NCBI GenBank assembly: GCA_037178675.1
Contig: JAYMGJ010000772.1
Location: 1-64,000, forward strand
Direction of reading: 5' to 3'
Length of the DNA: 64,000 nucleotides
From: Scleroderma bovista
Lineage: Eukaryota; Basidiomycota; Agaricomycetes; Boletales; Sclerodermataceae
The notes under the pieces were generated by a model, which saw only the letters and a program-made list of their open reading frames with translations, was not told where the DNA came from and did not search any database. This document shows, one piece after another, positions 23,005 to 33,338 of this stretch. Positions within the stretch are counted from its first letter, which is position 1. Each line of letters starts with the position of its first letter. The translations under genes were made by a program, and so were the position numbers.

Positions 23005-23933
23005 TGTCAAGACCGGTTCTCCTCAACGATCTTACTAGGAGGTCCAGAGGTGCAGGGAACTAATGAGGAGGTAAGTCCAGACACTAGTAGGTGCCAGTTA
23101 GTGCAGAGAGTCAAGTCCGGGTCAAACGAATGAAGTCCGGGCACTAGAGAAGCACAGGGAGTAAGTCCGGGTTTTCGCGGAGTAAGTCCGGAACAGTGAC
23201 AAGTAAACACCTTAATGTCGAGACAAGGGATGGAGCAGAAGCAGACAGGAAAATAAAGCAGGTACAAGAAAATAAAGCAGGGACAGGAAAATAAACCGGA
23301 GTGGAAGCAGAAATGGGGAACTAGGATTACAGGGACGACGGAGCAGATGCAGGGACAAGTAGGTAAAGGGAACTAGGTCAGAAGAGGACAAGTAAGGGTT
23401 GGAGGTGGACTTAACTAATGTTAAGTCCGGAGCGATGTCCAGGACCGGAGGAAGTGGGACCGGAGGAAGTGCACGACCGGAGGAAGTGCAAGAGCGGAGG
23501 GAGTGCACAGGTGGAGGAAGGGCAGAGTAGCCGGAGAAAGGTCCGGAGTTGGACATGGAAATGTCCAAGGCCATTGGTGGACCTATCAGAGGGAGTGGAG
23601 CGGAACAGGAGCAGACCTGAGCCAGAGTTGGATGTAACAGCCGGAGTTGGGCTATGTTGCAGACAAGACCAAGGGAGTGGCCAGACTGAAACCGGAGTAG
23701 CGACAAGTGGTAGGTACAGGCTCGACATGGTGGAGTTAGACCGCAGATGTGTCTAGAGGAAGACAGGGGTTAGTCCTGAGGTGGAGATGGACACAGCGAC
23801 CGGAGTTGAGCTGGAGTGCAGCTATAGGGCTGGAGATGGCCGGACTAGATCTGGAGTTGCATCTATGCCTAAGGAGAGGTCAGGCGGGCCATGGTTAGAC
23901 CGGAGTTGCGACTGGAAAAGTATGGATATGACA
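23005..23933 (-). mobile_element. Solo LTR (929 bp) with 5-bp target duplication ACAAC
   Basis: The ends are TGTCAAGACC and GGATATGACA, flanked by ACAAC at 23000-23004 and 23934-23938. The intact paralogue at 56,905-56,920 shows the pre-insertion site, GCACAACATTCAG, with one ACAAC at 56911-56915. It is the same family as 7860-8786, with which it shares most of its length. Confidence 0.9.
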
Positions 23934-24133
23934 ACAACATTCAGATGCAGCCTTCAAGCCTCAGGGGAAGCACAGGTTTGCTCGCACACAATGCAGAGGA
24001 TCAAGGTATCAGTGTCTGCCAGAACTTATTGATTGTTTGGGGACTCGCGACGGAGAAGTGTGCTGATGGTTTTAAAGGCCATCGGTCCTGCAGACATTTC
24101 ATTGCCTGCTGTCATCCCAGGATTATCTCCCTT

Positions 24134-24602
24134 ATGTCCACCCAGCCAGAGGTTTCGACCCAGTTCACAGAAGATGTGTTTGCCAAGAAGGATCACTATT
24201 GTGAATGCCTGAAATGCAAGGCATTGATACGTCAAGGGGAACCTGAATTTTATATCGCTACCATCGAGCCTGGGCAATGTGGTTGCGTGGTTTGCAGTAA
24301 CTGTAATCAGCATTACCTTTGGAAGCCCTCGACCACAGTTCGCCGTACAGGTGTGTTCTACATTATGAGAGTTAACCTCATCTATTAATGGTATTTGTGG
24401 CTTTGGCTTCAGACCAAGTCCAGGCCTCACAGCCTCGTGAGGCGACTAGTTACGCTCGTCCCGACCCTCGCCAAATCCAGCAATCTGTGAATGCTGCACA
24501 GCATGGGGGTTAGTTCCATCAATGTTCACTGTATGAGATTGGCTGATTAGCTGGTGTGCAGCTACCATCAACCCACCCCGGGTAATGGCTATCCCTCGCG
24601 GT
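24134..24602 (+). pseudogene. 5' fragment of the alpha-kinase gene (decayed copy)
   Basis: It matches exons 1 to 3 of the kinase gene at 57111. The zinc-ribbon-like region survives in part, but Arg, Pro and Gly residues are replaced: CERPKC has become CECLKC, GQRGRVVCGNC has become GQCGCVVCSNC, and YLRKP has become YLWKP. The sequence breaks off at CCCTCGCGGT, where the intact copy continues into the Pro-rich exon. The kinase domain is absent. Confidence 0.8.
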
Positions 24603-26968
24603 GTGTGCCTAAGTGAGGGAAGAGGTCAGAACAACCAACAACCAACACCAAATGACAGCAAAATGCGAGTGGTGGTCTTCCTTTGCATTTCTGGTATTTA
24701 ATCTCCTCAGGGGGATGTGCTGCACGCCTTCAGGCAGGATGCAGGAGGGAAGGGAAGGGCTTCTGATGGGGATGATATGCGACTGGGGATGGTATTGACT
24801 CCTCTTCAGCCTACCATTGACTCCTCTTCAGCCTACCACAGTGGTTAGGAAGAGTCCTGGGATTGAAGAGCGATGATAGATTGATGATAGGGGTGATACA
24901 GCAGTGATGGAGCAGAGGGGAAGCAAGGGGACAGGGTTCCTGCTTCAAAAATGCGATGAACAGTGATGGGATGGAGTGGACAGTGATGCTAGACTGCACT
25001 TGAGCCTAGAGAAATGATCAGATACAAGATATATCTGATAAACAGCAATATAGGAGCTTTAGGCCAGCACTGAGTGACCTACAAGTCCAAAGACAGAGAT
25101 AGAGCTTATAGACAGTGAGGGAGAGTGAATGTGGTCGCTTTATTGAGGGGGAAGCAGACACTTCTTTGCAGCCTTTGGCTGCTGGTTTATATACAGGAGG
25201 GGCTGTGGCCCTGTAAGCACAAATGACTAAGTGCTTGGTAAGAGATTGGTAAGAAATTGGTAAGCGATTGATAAGCAGTGTAATCAGGCTGAGTCATCGA
25301 TGGGGAGAGCCTGAACAAGCTGCTGAGCCAAGGGAAAGAGCAAAAACATAGGTAAAAAGGGGTGTACAACCAAGAATATGGAAAAATCATTGCATGGGGC
25401 CCAAAAGAGAGGGGGGGAAAGCAGGGGATGAGTAGATCGAAGCTAAATGAGCATATGCGATGACATAATGCATATGAATCATAGGGGCATGAGTCATGAA
25501 TTGATAAGCAGCATGATAAGCATGATTTGAAGGATGATTGGTAAGTGATTGGTAAGGGGAGTAATGGGGATTAGTAATGCCAAGAGGGGATGAATAATGT
25601 GCAGCAGAGTGAGTCAGAGTGAGCCAGAGTGACTCTGTGTGACTCAGAAAGAAGGGAAGCACAACCTATGATTTATTGAACTTTAGATCTGGAGATGAGC
25701 TTCTGAAGCAGTGCCACTGATGGGAGTGGCTGGGGGATAATAAAAGAATTGATCCGACCAGAAGAGCAGTGTCAGGGGGCCTGGAATGACAAGTAGAGTC
25801 ACAGCTGGTCACAGAGTGTCACAAATCCCTTGGATTGAGCTTCTGTAGAGCAAAAACATGAAATTTGGTGCTCCCGAAGTGCAGTCTTCCCTTGAGCAGT
25901 AAGGGGAAGGTTCTGTACTCTATTAGGGCTCCTAAGAAGGGTTCTAGAGCACTGTTTCATTCGTGTTTGTTGCGGGATAGCAGGGAAGTGAAATGTGAAT
26001 AGCAGATTCGACGTGTCCAGGGAAGCGAGATGAATGATAGAGGGAGATGGATGTGACAAGACTCTGGGATGAAAGGACCATATGCAGAGGACTCAGGAGA
26101 CACAGAGACGACCAGGTATGAATTTTCAAGTCTAACGATAGACTTGAGACGACCAAAGTATGTGTGTGACGCAGGACTGACGAGGAGAACGCGCTGACCG
26201 AGAACGAGAGGGACTGAGGGAGCAGGCTGGGAAGATATGTACCAGACAGTACACAGGAGCTCAGGGAGAGGCTGTCCCAAGAGCAGGACGTAGTTGAGGT
26301 CTGCTGCAATAGTGGAGAAACGTTCCAGAGAAAATGCACACTCCATAGTGAGTGATGAAGCGGGTGTCTGGATTGCGGGTGGAATATCTCCGTGGGAAAT
26401 GAACGGATTTACGTCGGAACTTGACAGGCAGATAAACCATGGTCTAGGCTCTATGATGGGATAGTCACATGATTGATAGCTTCAAAAATGGCAGAGCTAT
26501 TCAAAATATCGGAATGCCGGCACTGGGCGCCTAAATTTGACATTTGGGTGCTAAAAATGATTCTTCCTTTTCTCCTTTGTTTCTCTATTGTTTCTTCTGC
26601 TTCTTTGGTTGTTCTGGTATGGGAGTTGGACTGCAGTAGGTCGCATTCCTCTCTCATACTGAAATGATCATCAATCCTTGGATTCTTCTGCTTCTTGGTG
26701 GTTCTTGTGCGAGGGATGACTGCCAGACGATGGCATTCATCTCTTGCTCCAGGATAGTCATTCTTGTGCGATAGATGGCTACAACGAGCTTGTATTCATT
26801 CTTCGCATAAGGATAGTCTTGACTTTGCATGATATGGATAGCAAGGGCTTTCTGTATCCCTCAAGTCAGGACAATCTTTCAACAGATCTTGGGTGTGCGT
26901 TCTTCACATTAGTTTCATCGGCTAACTTTCTCCATGTCCACAGTACCAAACATGTTTGGTGCGTGACA
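24600..26968 (-). repeat. Inverted arm (2.37 kb) starting with a TGTCAC LTR end
   Basis: Read on the minus strand from 26968 it starts TGTCACGCACCAAACATG. It runs through the same order of blocks as 28341-30671, including a TATA box (CTGTATATAAACC), an AATAAA and the GTCAGAACAACC segment. It ends with the last few codons and stop of a Copia gag (GTGTGTGCCTAA). The two arms are near-identical and face inward around a Gypsy fragment. Confidence 0.8.
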
Positions 26969-28340
26969 CCGGATGATACCGATATTGGTGAAAGTCTGTA
27001 TTGACTTTTCGACAGCGCTGATGGGAGTAGACAAGGCGACATTTATGCCATTGAACTTTACCATGCATGAATCACCCAATCCAAGTTTTCTGCATTGCAA
27101 AGGAACATGGCAGTAACCAAAGATTTTAAGTGCACTATCCCCAAGCCTATCATTGTTGTGGCACATGTCAACGGGCAACCAGTACGGGCTTTGATAGACA
27201 CTGGCTCATTGGCGGATTTCATGTCTTTAACTCTTGTGGAGCAATTACAACTGGAAAGAGTAATGCTGGAAAAGCCGCTTACCATTCAGCTGGCCGTGCA
27301 GGGATCGCGATCAAAGGTTAATTTTGGCGTGAGGGTCCATTTCCAGTATCAGGGAACGGATTACAAACGGTACTTTGATGTGATCAACCTGCAAAGCTAC
27401 GATATGATTTTAGGGACACCATTCCTTTACCAACACTGAGTATTGGTCAGGTTGAACTCACCAAGGGTGGTCATTGGAAGTAAGGAGCCCCTTGAGATGA
27501 GGGGAGCTCAAGTCTCCGTGCTTGAATCGAGAGCTATGGAAGTATATGAAGGAAGCCTTGAGCGAGTCCAACGACAGCTGCGAGAACTGGCCCAGCCGTT
27601 GTGTTCACAGGCCGGGGCCACCGTGTTGCCTCCGCTCCGGGCAATTAATCATTCCATCCCGCTGATTGACAAGGGAAAAATATACCCATGGAGGCCATCT
27701 AAATGTCCCAAAGCATTGAGGCCACTCTGGATCGAAAAGAAGAACACGTACCTTAAATCAGGACGTTGGGAACTCACCACTGCGTGCAACACATGCCCAA
27801 TGTCGCTAATACCAAAACCTGGAACACCTACGCGGTTGCGTGTCGTGGTAGACCTGCGTGAACGGAATAAAAACACGCGTAAGCTATCATCCCCAATGCC
27901 AGATATGGAGGGTATATTGAGGCGGGTAGCAAAGAAACCTTACCGGTCTATCATAGATGGACAAGATGCGTATGAGCAGATCAGGGTGATCCCAGAACAT
28001 GTCGACAGGACGGCAGTTACTACCCCTGACGGAAATATGGTCAGCAAGGGTGGTACAACAAGGGGATTGTAACGCTCCAGCTACTTACCAAGCCTTGATG
28101 AATCACATCTTCGGTGAACATCTCGGCATCTTCATGGACGTGTATCTTGATGATACGATTATATATTCCAATACTTTAGAGGACCATGTGAAACATGTTA
28201 CTCTCGTGATCAGAATATTAAAGAAGGAGAAACTTTACCTCAGTGAAACGAAGCTTCGCTTCTTATGCAAGGAAGTTAAAATTTTGGGCCACATCATCAC
28301 AGACGACGGCATTCGGATGGACCCCGAAAAGGTCGACCGT
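26969..28340 (+). pseudogene. Gypsy protease-reverse transcriptase fragment
   Basis: The retropepsin reads ALIDTGSLADF with its DTG intact, followed by the flap-type region YDMILGTPFLYQH. A TGA at 27437-27439 then interrupts; the frame continues VLVRLNSPRV. The reverse transcriptase includes LRVVVDLRERNKNTR and SIIDGQDAYEQIR. Near 28,045 a one-base G insertion shifts the frame, and it resumes with QQGDCNAPATYQALMNHIF and the active-site VYLDDTIIYS. It ends abruptly at DPEKVD, where the TGTCAC repeat starts at 28341. The left end is also cut, at 26968. RNase H and integrase are missing. Confidence 0.85.
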
Positions 28341-30671
28341 TGTCACGCACCAAACGTGTTTGGTACTGTGGACATGGAGAAAGTTAGCCGATGAAACTAA
28401 TGCGAAGAACGCACACCCAAGATCTGTTGAAAGATTGTCCCGACTTGAGGGATACAGACAGCCCTCGCTATCCATATCACGCAAAGTCATGACTATCCTT
28501 ATGCGAAGGATGAATACAAGCTTGTCATAGCCATCTATCGCACAAGAATGACTATCCTGATGCGAGAGATGAATGCCAACATGGACAGTCATCTATCGCA
28601 TGAGAACCGCCAAGAAGCAGAAGAATCCAAGGATTGATGATCATTTCAGTATGAGAGAGGAATGCAACCTACTGCAGTCCAACTCCCATACCAGAACAAC
28701 CAAAGAAGCAGAAGAAACGATAGAGAAACAAAGGAGAAAAGGAAGAATCATTTTTAGCGCCCAAATGTCAAATTTAGGCGCCCAGTGCCGGCATTCCGAT
28801 ATTTTGAATAGCTCCGCCATTTTTGAAGCTATCAATCATGTGACTATACCATCATGGAGCCTAGACCATGGTCTATCTGCCTGTCAAGTTCCGACGTAAA
28901 TCTGTTCATTTCCCACGGAGATATTCCACCCGCAATCCAGACACCCACTTCATCACTCACTATGGAGTCCACATTTTCTCTGGAACGTTTCTCCACTATT
29001 GCAGCAGACCTCAACTATGTCCTGCTCTTGGGACAGCCTCTCCCTGAGCTCCTGTGTACTGTCTGGTACATATCTTCCCAGCCTGCTCCCTCAGTCCCTC
29101 TTGTTCTCGGTCAGCGCATTCTCCTTGTCAGTCCTGCGTCGCGCACATACTTTGGTCGTCTCAAGTCTATCGTTAGACTTGAAAATTCATACCTGGTCGT
29201 CTCTGTGTCTCCTGAGTCCTCTGCATATGGTCCTTTCATCCCAGAGTCCTGTCACATTCATCTCCCTCTATCATTCATCTCACTTCCCTGGACACGTCGA
29301 ATCCGCTACTTGCAATTCTCTTCCCTGCTATCCCGCAACAAACACGAATGAAACAGTGCTCTAGAACCCTTCTTAGGAGTCCTAATAGAGTACAGAACCT
29401 TCCCCTTACTGCTCAAGGGAAGACTGCACTTCGGGAGCACCAAATTTCGCGTTTTTGCTCTACAGAAGCTCAATCCAAGGGATTTGTGACACTCTGTGAC
29501 CAGCTGTGACTCTACTTGTCATTCCAGGCCCCCTGACACTGCTCTTCTGGTCGGATCAATTCTTTTATTATCCCCCAGCCACTCCCATCAGTGGCACTGC
29601 TTCAGAAGCTCATCTCCAGATCTAAAGTTCAATAAATCATAGGTTGTGCTTCCCTTCTTTCTGAGTCACACAGAGTCACTCTGGCTCACTCTGACTCACT
29701 CTGCTGCGCATTATTCATCCCCTCTTGGCATTACTAATCCCCATTACTCCCCTTACCAATCACTTACCAATCATCCTTCAAATCATGCTTATCATGCTGC
29801 TTATCAATTCATGACTCATGCCCCTATGATTCATATGCATTATGTCATCGCATATGCTCATTTAGCTTCGATCTACTCATCCCATGCTTTCTCCCCCTCT
29901 CTTTTGGGCCCCATGCAATGATTTTTCCATATTCTTGGTTGTACACCCCTTTTTACCTATGTTTTTGCTCTTTCCCTTGGCTCAGCAGCTTGTTCAGGCT
30001 CTCCCCATCGATGACTCAGCCTGATTACACTGCTTATCAATCGCTTACCAATTTCTTACCAATCTCTTACCAAGCACTTAGTCATTTGTGCTTACAGGGC
30101 CACAGCCCCTCCTGTATATAAACCAGCAGCCAAAGGCTGCAAGGAAGTGTCTGCTTCCCCCTCAATAAAGCGACCACATTCACTCTCCCTCACTGTCTAT
30201 AAGCTCTATCTCTGTCTTTGGACTTGTAGGTCACTCAGTGCTGGCCTAAAGCTCCTATATTGCTGTTTATCAGATATATCTTGTATCTGATCATTTCTCT
30301 AGGCTGAAGCGCAGTCTAGCATCTCTGTCCACTCCATCCCATCACTGTCCATCGCATTCTTGAAGCAGGAACTGTCCCCTTGCTTCCCCTCTGCTCCATC
30401 ACTGCTGTATCACCCCTATCATCAATCTATCATCGCTCTTCTATCCCAGGACTCTTCCTAACCACTGTGGTAGGCTGAAGAGGAGTCAATACCATCCCAA
30501 GTCGCATTCCATCCCCATCAGAAGCCCTTCCCTTCCCTCCTGCATCCTGCCTGAAGGCGTGCAGCACATCCCTCTGAGGAGATTAAATACCAGAAACGCA
30601 AAGGAAGACCACCACTCGCATATTGCTGTCATTTGGTGTTGGTTGTTGGTTGTTCTGACCTCTTCCCTCAC
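28341..30671 (+). repeat. Inverted arm (2.33 kb) starting with a TGTCAC LTR end
   Basis: This is the mirror image of 24600-26968. It begins TGTCACGCACCAAACG, shares about its first 0.9 kb with the LTR at 33338-32247, and then differs from it. A TATA box (CTGTATATAAACC) lies near 30,113 and AATAAA near 30,162. Its right edge joins the stop codon of a Copia gag that reads in the opposite direction. No coding region is supported inside it. Confidence 0.75.
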
Positions 30672-31871
30672 TTAGGCGCACACCACGCCCATCGCCATCG
30701 ACGTTGCATTGTAGCAGTCGAGGGCCATCATGTCGATCTCATCGAACTCGTCATCAGCAAATGGTTCATGAGTGAAGGGCTCTTCATCCCCAAGGGAGAT
30801 GGCATCCTCCTCATACATCGTGATGCGTTCCTCAAGATGAGGGCACTTCAGCAAGGAGGGACCGGCCTCGGGCTGGTCCAGGTTCGCACTTGCCAACAAC
30901 ACAACTTGGTCGAGGGTGCAGATGGTCTGGCAGGAGGGCTCTACCCCCAGACAGTGTGCCAAGTCGAAGGCCTTGATGGTATTTTCAAAAGCAGGGGGGG
31001 CATAGTTGGTAGCACCAGGGGTGTGAGCCAGGGCGTGAGGGTCGACGGTGGGCTCTGGTCCATCGTAGTGGACATAAGTGGCAAAGGCGGCTTGTTGGGC
31101 ATTTTTGCAGCGAGCGCGAGCCTTCTTGCCACCACATTGAGTGCAGCCTCCCTGTCCTTGGGCAGGAGCGTTTCCGCTCATACCACCATTGGACCCGCCT
31201 TGCTGCTGCTGCTGGGCGAACCTGGGGTCAGCCGGCTTGCGCTTCACAGCGCTAAGCTTGTTGGCCTGGGGGCCCTTACCACCGGCGTGGGAAGAGGCGC
31301 CTTTCTGCTTGAATGAGAGCGTGGCAGCCTTGATGATCCCATCAGGCTTCAGATTCTTGATCTTGTCCAGTGATGTCTGGTTGAGTAGTTGAGCTATGAC
31401 CTCCATGGTGGGAGGGAGCTTGCAAAGGATAATCATCACCTGCACGGGGGCAGGGAACTCGAAGCCAGCATCCTTGAGGTAGGTGAAGTGGCTAAGCAAC
31501 TTCATAATGGCGGGAGCAGGATGGGAGCCAGCAGGAATGTTGGTGGCCAGGAGCTTGCTAAACTCAGCATAGGTGGAACCGATACTGGGGGCACTGAAGT
31601 TCTTCTTCAGGTGGTCCCATACTTCCTTGACAGACACAAGTTTGGAAATGGCAACTTGAATCGAGGGGGCGAGGCACAAAGTGATATTACCAAGTGCTCT
31701 CTCGGTGTTGTCGTCCCATTCCTTTCGGTCATCATGACCATCAGCGGGTTGCGTTGTCGAATAGACATACCATTGGCCTTGTGCCCAGAGGTAGGCTTGC
31801 ATAGAAGTGTGCCACTGCTGCCAGTTGGAGCCAGTGAACACAGGAACCATCTTGTCAAGAGCACTGGACAT
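30672..31871 (-). CDS. gag: Copia-type Gag protein
   Basis: The likely start is the ATG at 31871 (MSSALDKMVPVFTGSNWQQW). The N-terminal FTGSNWQQW motif and the body (WDHLKKNFSAPS, LCKLPPTMEVIAQLL) are typical of the UBN2/Copia-type Gag. A Lys/Gly/Gln-rich basic linker (RFAQQQQQGG) precedes a cysteine motif, CTQCGGKKARARC. This lacks the His of a proper CCHC knuckle. The C-terminus is acidic. The frame ends in TAA at 30672-30674, and no protease, integrase or RT follows: the sequence passes straight into an inverted LTR-like arm. It is therefore either a Gag-only, non-autonomous element or a truncated Copia. Confidence 0.75.
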   Translation of the reverse strand: MSSALDKMVPVFTGSNWQQWHTSMQAYLWAQGQWYVYSTTQPADGHDDRKEWDDNTERALGNITLCLAPSIQVAISKLVSVKEVWDHLKKNFSAPSIGSTYAEFSKLLATNIPAGSHPAPAIMKLLSHFTYLKDAGFEFPAPVQVMIILCKLPPTMEVIAQLLNQTSLDKIKNLKPDGIIKAATLSFKQKGASSHAGGKGPQANKLSAVKRKPADPRFAQQQQQGGSNGGMSGNAPAQGQGGCTQCGGKKARARCKNAQQAAFATYVHYDGPEPTVDPHALAHTPGATNYAPPAFENTIKAFDLAHCLGVEPSCQTICTLDQVVLLASANLDQPEAGPSLLKCPHLEERITMYEEDAISLGDEEPFTHEPFADDEFDEIDMMALDCYNATSMAMGVVCA

Positions 31872-32232
31872 GGTGATGTTCTGTTGGGAGTCAACGGAGT
31901 CATGCGACAACGGACAAGCAAGAAAAGAAGAAACACCTGAGTGCTAGTGAAAGCACTTCTGTCAACAGCTAACTCACAACTAGGTCATGCCAGTGCAAGT
32001 TGTCAACGATGTTCACCATGGTTGGCGCAAGTCATCGACGAACTTCACCTGGGGCAATACAGGTGCTCAACTAGGAGCTTCACTGTCTGGTGCAAGTCAT
32101 CAACCAACTTTGCCTTGTGGCTGTGCAGGGGCTCAGCTAGGAGCTCACTGTGGTCCACAGCATCAAGCTAGTTAAAGCGACACTCAGGGAGCTGGAGCGC
32201 TGTCTGGTGCATTGCTGCACACAGTGTGCTCA

Positions 32233-32246
32233 CAGGGCTCATAACC
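32233..32246 (-). other. Primer-binding site of half-tRNA type (initiator Met tRNA)
   Basis: Directly after the LTR end (AACA), the minus strand reads GGTTATGAGCCCTG. This is complementary to CAGGGCTCATAACC, the anticodon stem-loop of eukaryotic initiator Met tRNA. Copia-group elements such as Drosophila copia prime from a cleaved tRNA of this kind. It fixes the 5' LTR boundary and the orientation of the Gag gene downstream. Confidence 0.75.
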
Positions 32247-33338
32247 TGTTGAAGCAATACCTATATACATAGAGGAACTGCTACTCCAACTCACCTGTTG
32301 GGTGGAGTGCACAACCTGAGATGGTAGCGGTAGCTGGAGAGCTGTTATATTATATAAGCGATGAACACTGTTTATATACAACAAACATTGTGATGCGTGA
32401 CTGTGATGTGTAACGTGTGACATGTAACATCTACTCTAAAGAGGACTATTACTAAGTCTACACTAATATGGGTCGCAGTCTTGTGCGCACTTCGTTGTTG
32501 GTTTACACTGGGTGCACGTGTGACTTCAACAAAGGGACCATAGGCTGAGGGCTCAGGGGACACAGAGATGACCAGAGAAGACTTTTCAAGCTTGACAATA
32601 GACCTAAGATGACCAAAGTATGTCCTTGATGCAGGACTGACGAGGAGAACATCTGACCGAGAATGAGAGGGACTGAGGGAGCAGGCTGGGAAGATATGTG
32701 CCAGGCAGTGCACGGGAACTCTGGGAGAGGCTGTCCTAAGAGCAGGACATAGTGGAGATCTGCAGCAATAGCGGAGAAATGATCCAGAGAAAATACAGAC
32801 TCCATAGTGAGCAATGAAGCGAATGTCTGGAGTGCGGGGGGAATATCTCTGTGGGAAATGAATGGATTTGCGTCGGAACTTGACAGGCAGATAGACCACG
32901 TTCTAGGCTCTCTGACAGTATAGTCACATGCCTGATAGCTTCAGAAATGATGGAGCTATTCAAAATATCGGAATGCTGGCACTGAGCACCTAAAAATGAC
33001 ATTTGGGCACTAAAAATCATTTTTTTCTCTTTCTCCTTCATTTCTCCATCAATTCTTCGGCTTCTTTGATCATTCTGGTATGGGAGTTGGACTGCAGATG
33101 TGTGCATTCCTTTCTCATACCATAATTGATGTTATTCCTTCAGTTTCTTCTGCTTCTTGGCGGTTCTCATGTGATAGATGACTGTCAGCATTGGCATTCA
33201 TCTCTCACATCAGGATAGTCTTCTTGTGTGATAGATGGCTATGATGAGGGTCTGTCATGCTTATCCTTCACATAAGGATCATTTGATATAGGCATTATCT
33301 TCCATGTTCACTGTACCAAACCTGTTTGGTGTGTGACA
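32247..33338 (-). repeat. 5' LTR of the Copia-type element (1,092 bp)
   Basis: It starts TGTCACACACCAAACAGG at 33338 and ends TTCAACA at 32247, just before the primer-binding site. A TATA box (GTATATAAACAG) lies near 32,372 in the sense direction. About its first 0.9 kb matches the inverted arms at 26968 and 28341; the 3' third does not, so the LTR families have recombined. It is inserted in an LTR of the solo-LTR family, whose remaining part begins at 33339. Confidence 0.75.

Larger units (their letters stand above)
19942..24602 (-). mobile_element. Truncated, CpG-decayed copy of the TIR transposon found intact at 53854-61834
   Basis: It starts TATGGAAAGCCGG at 19942, like both ends of the intact copy, and is collinear with it through the subterminal repeats, the transposase and the first exons of the kinase gene. 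It ends at a GGT microhomology (24600-24602) where it joins a retrotransposon arm. It carries a solo LTR at 23005-23933. Many differences from the intact copy are CG to TG or CA. The right half, the kinase domain and the right TIR are missing. Confidence 0.9.
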
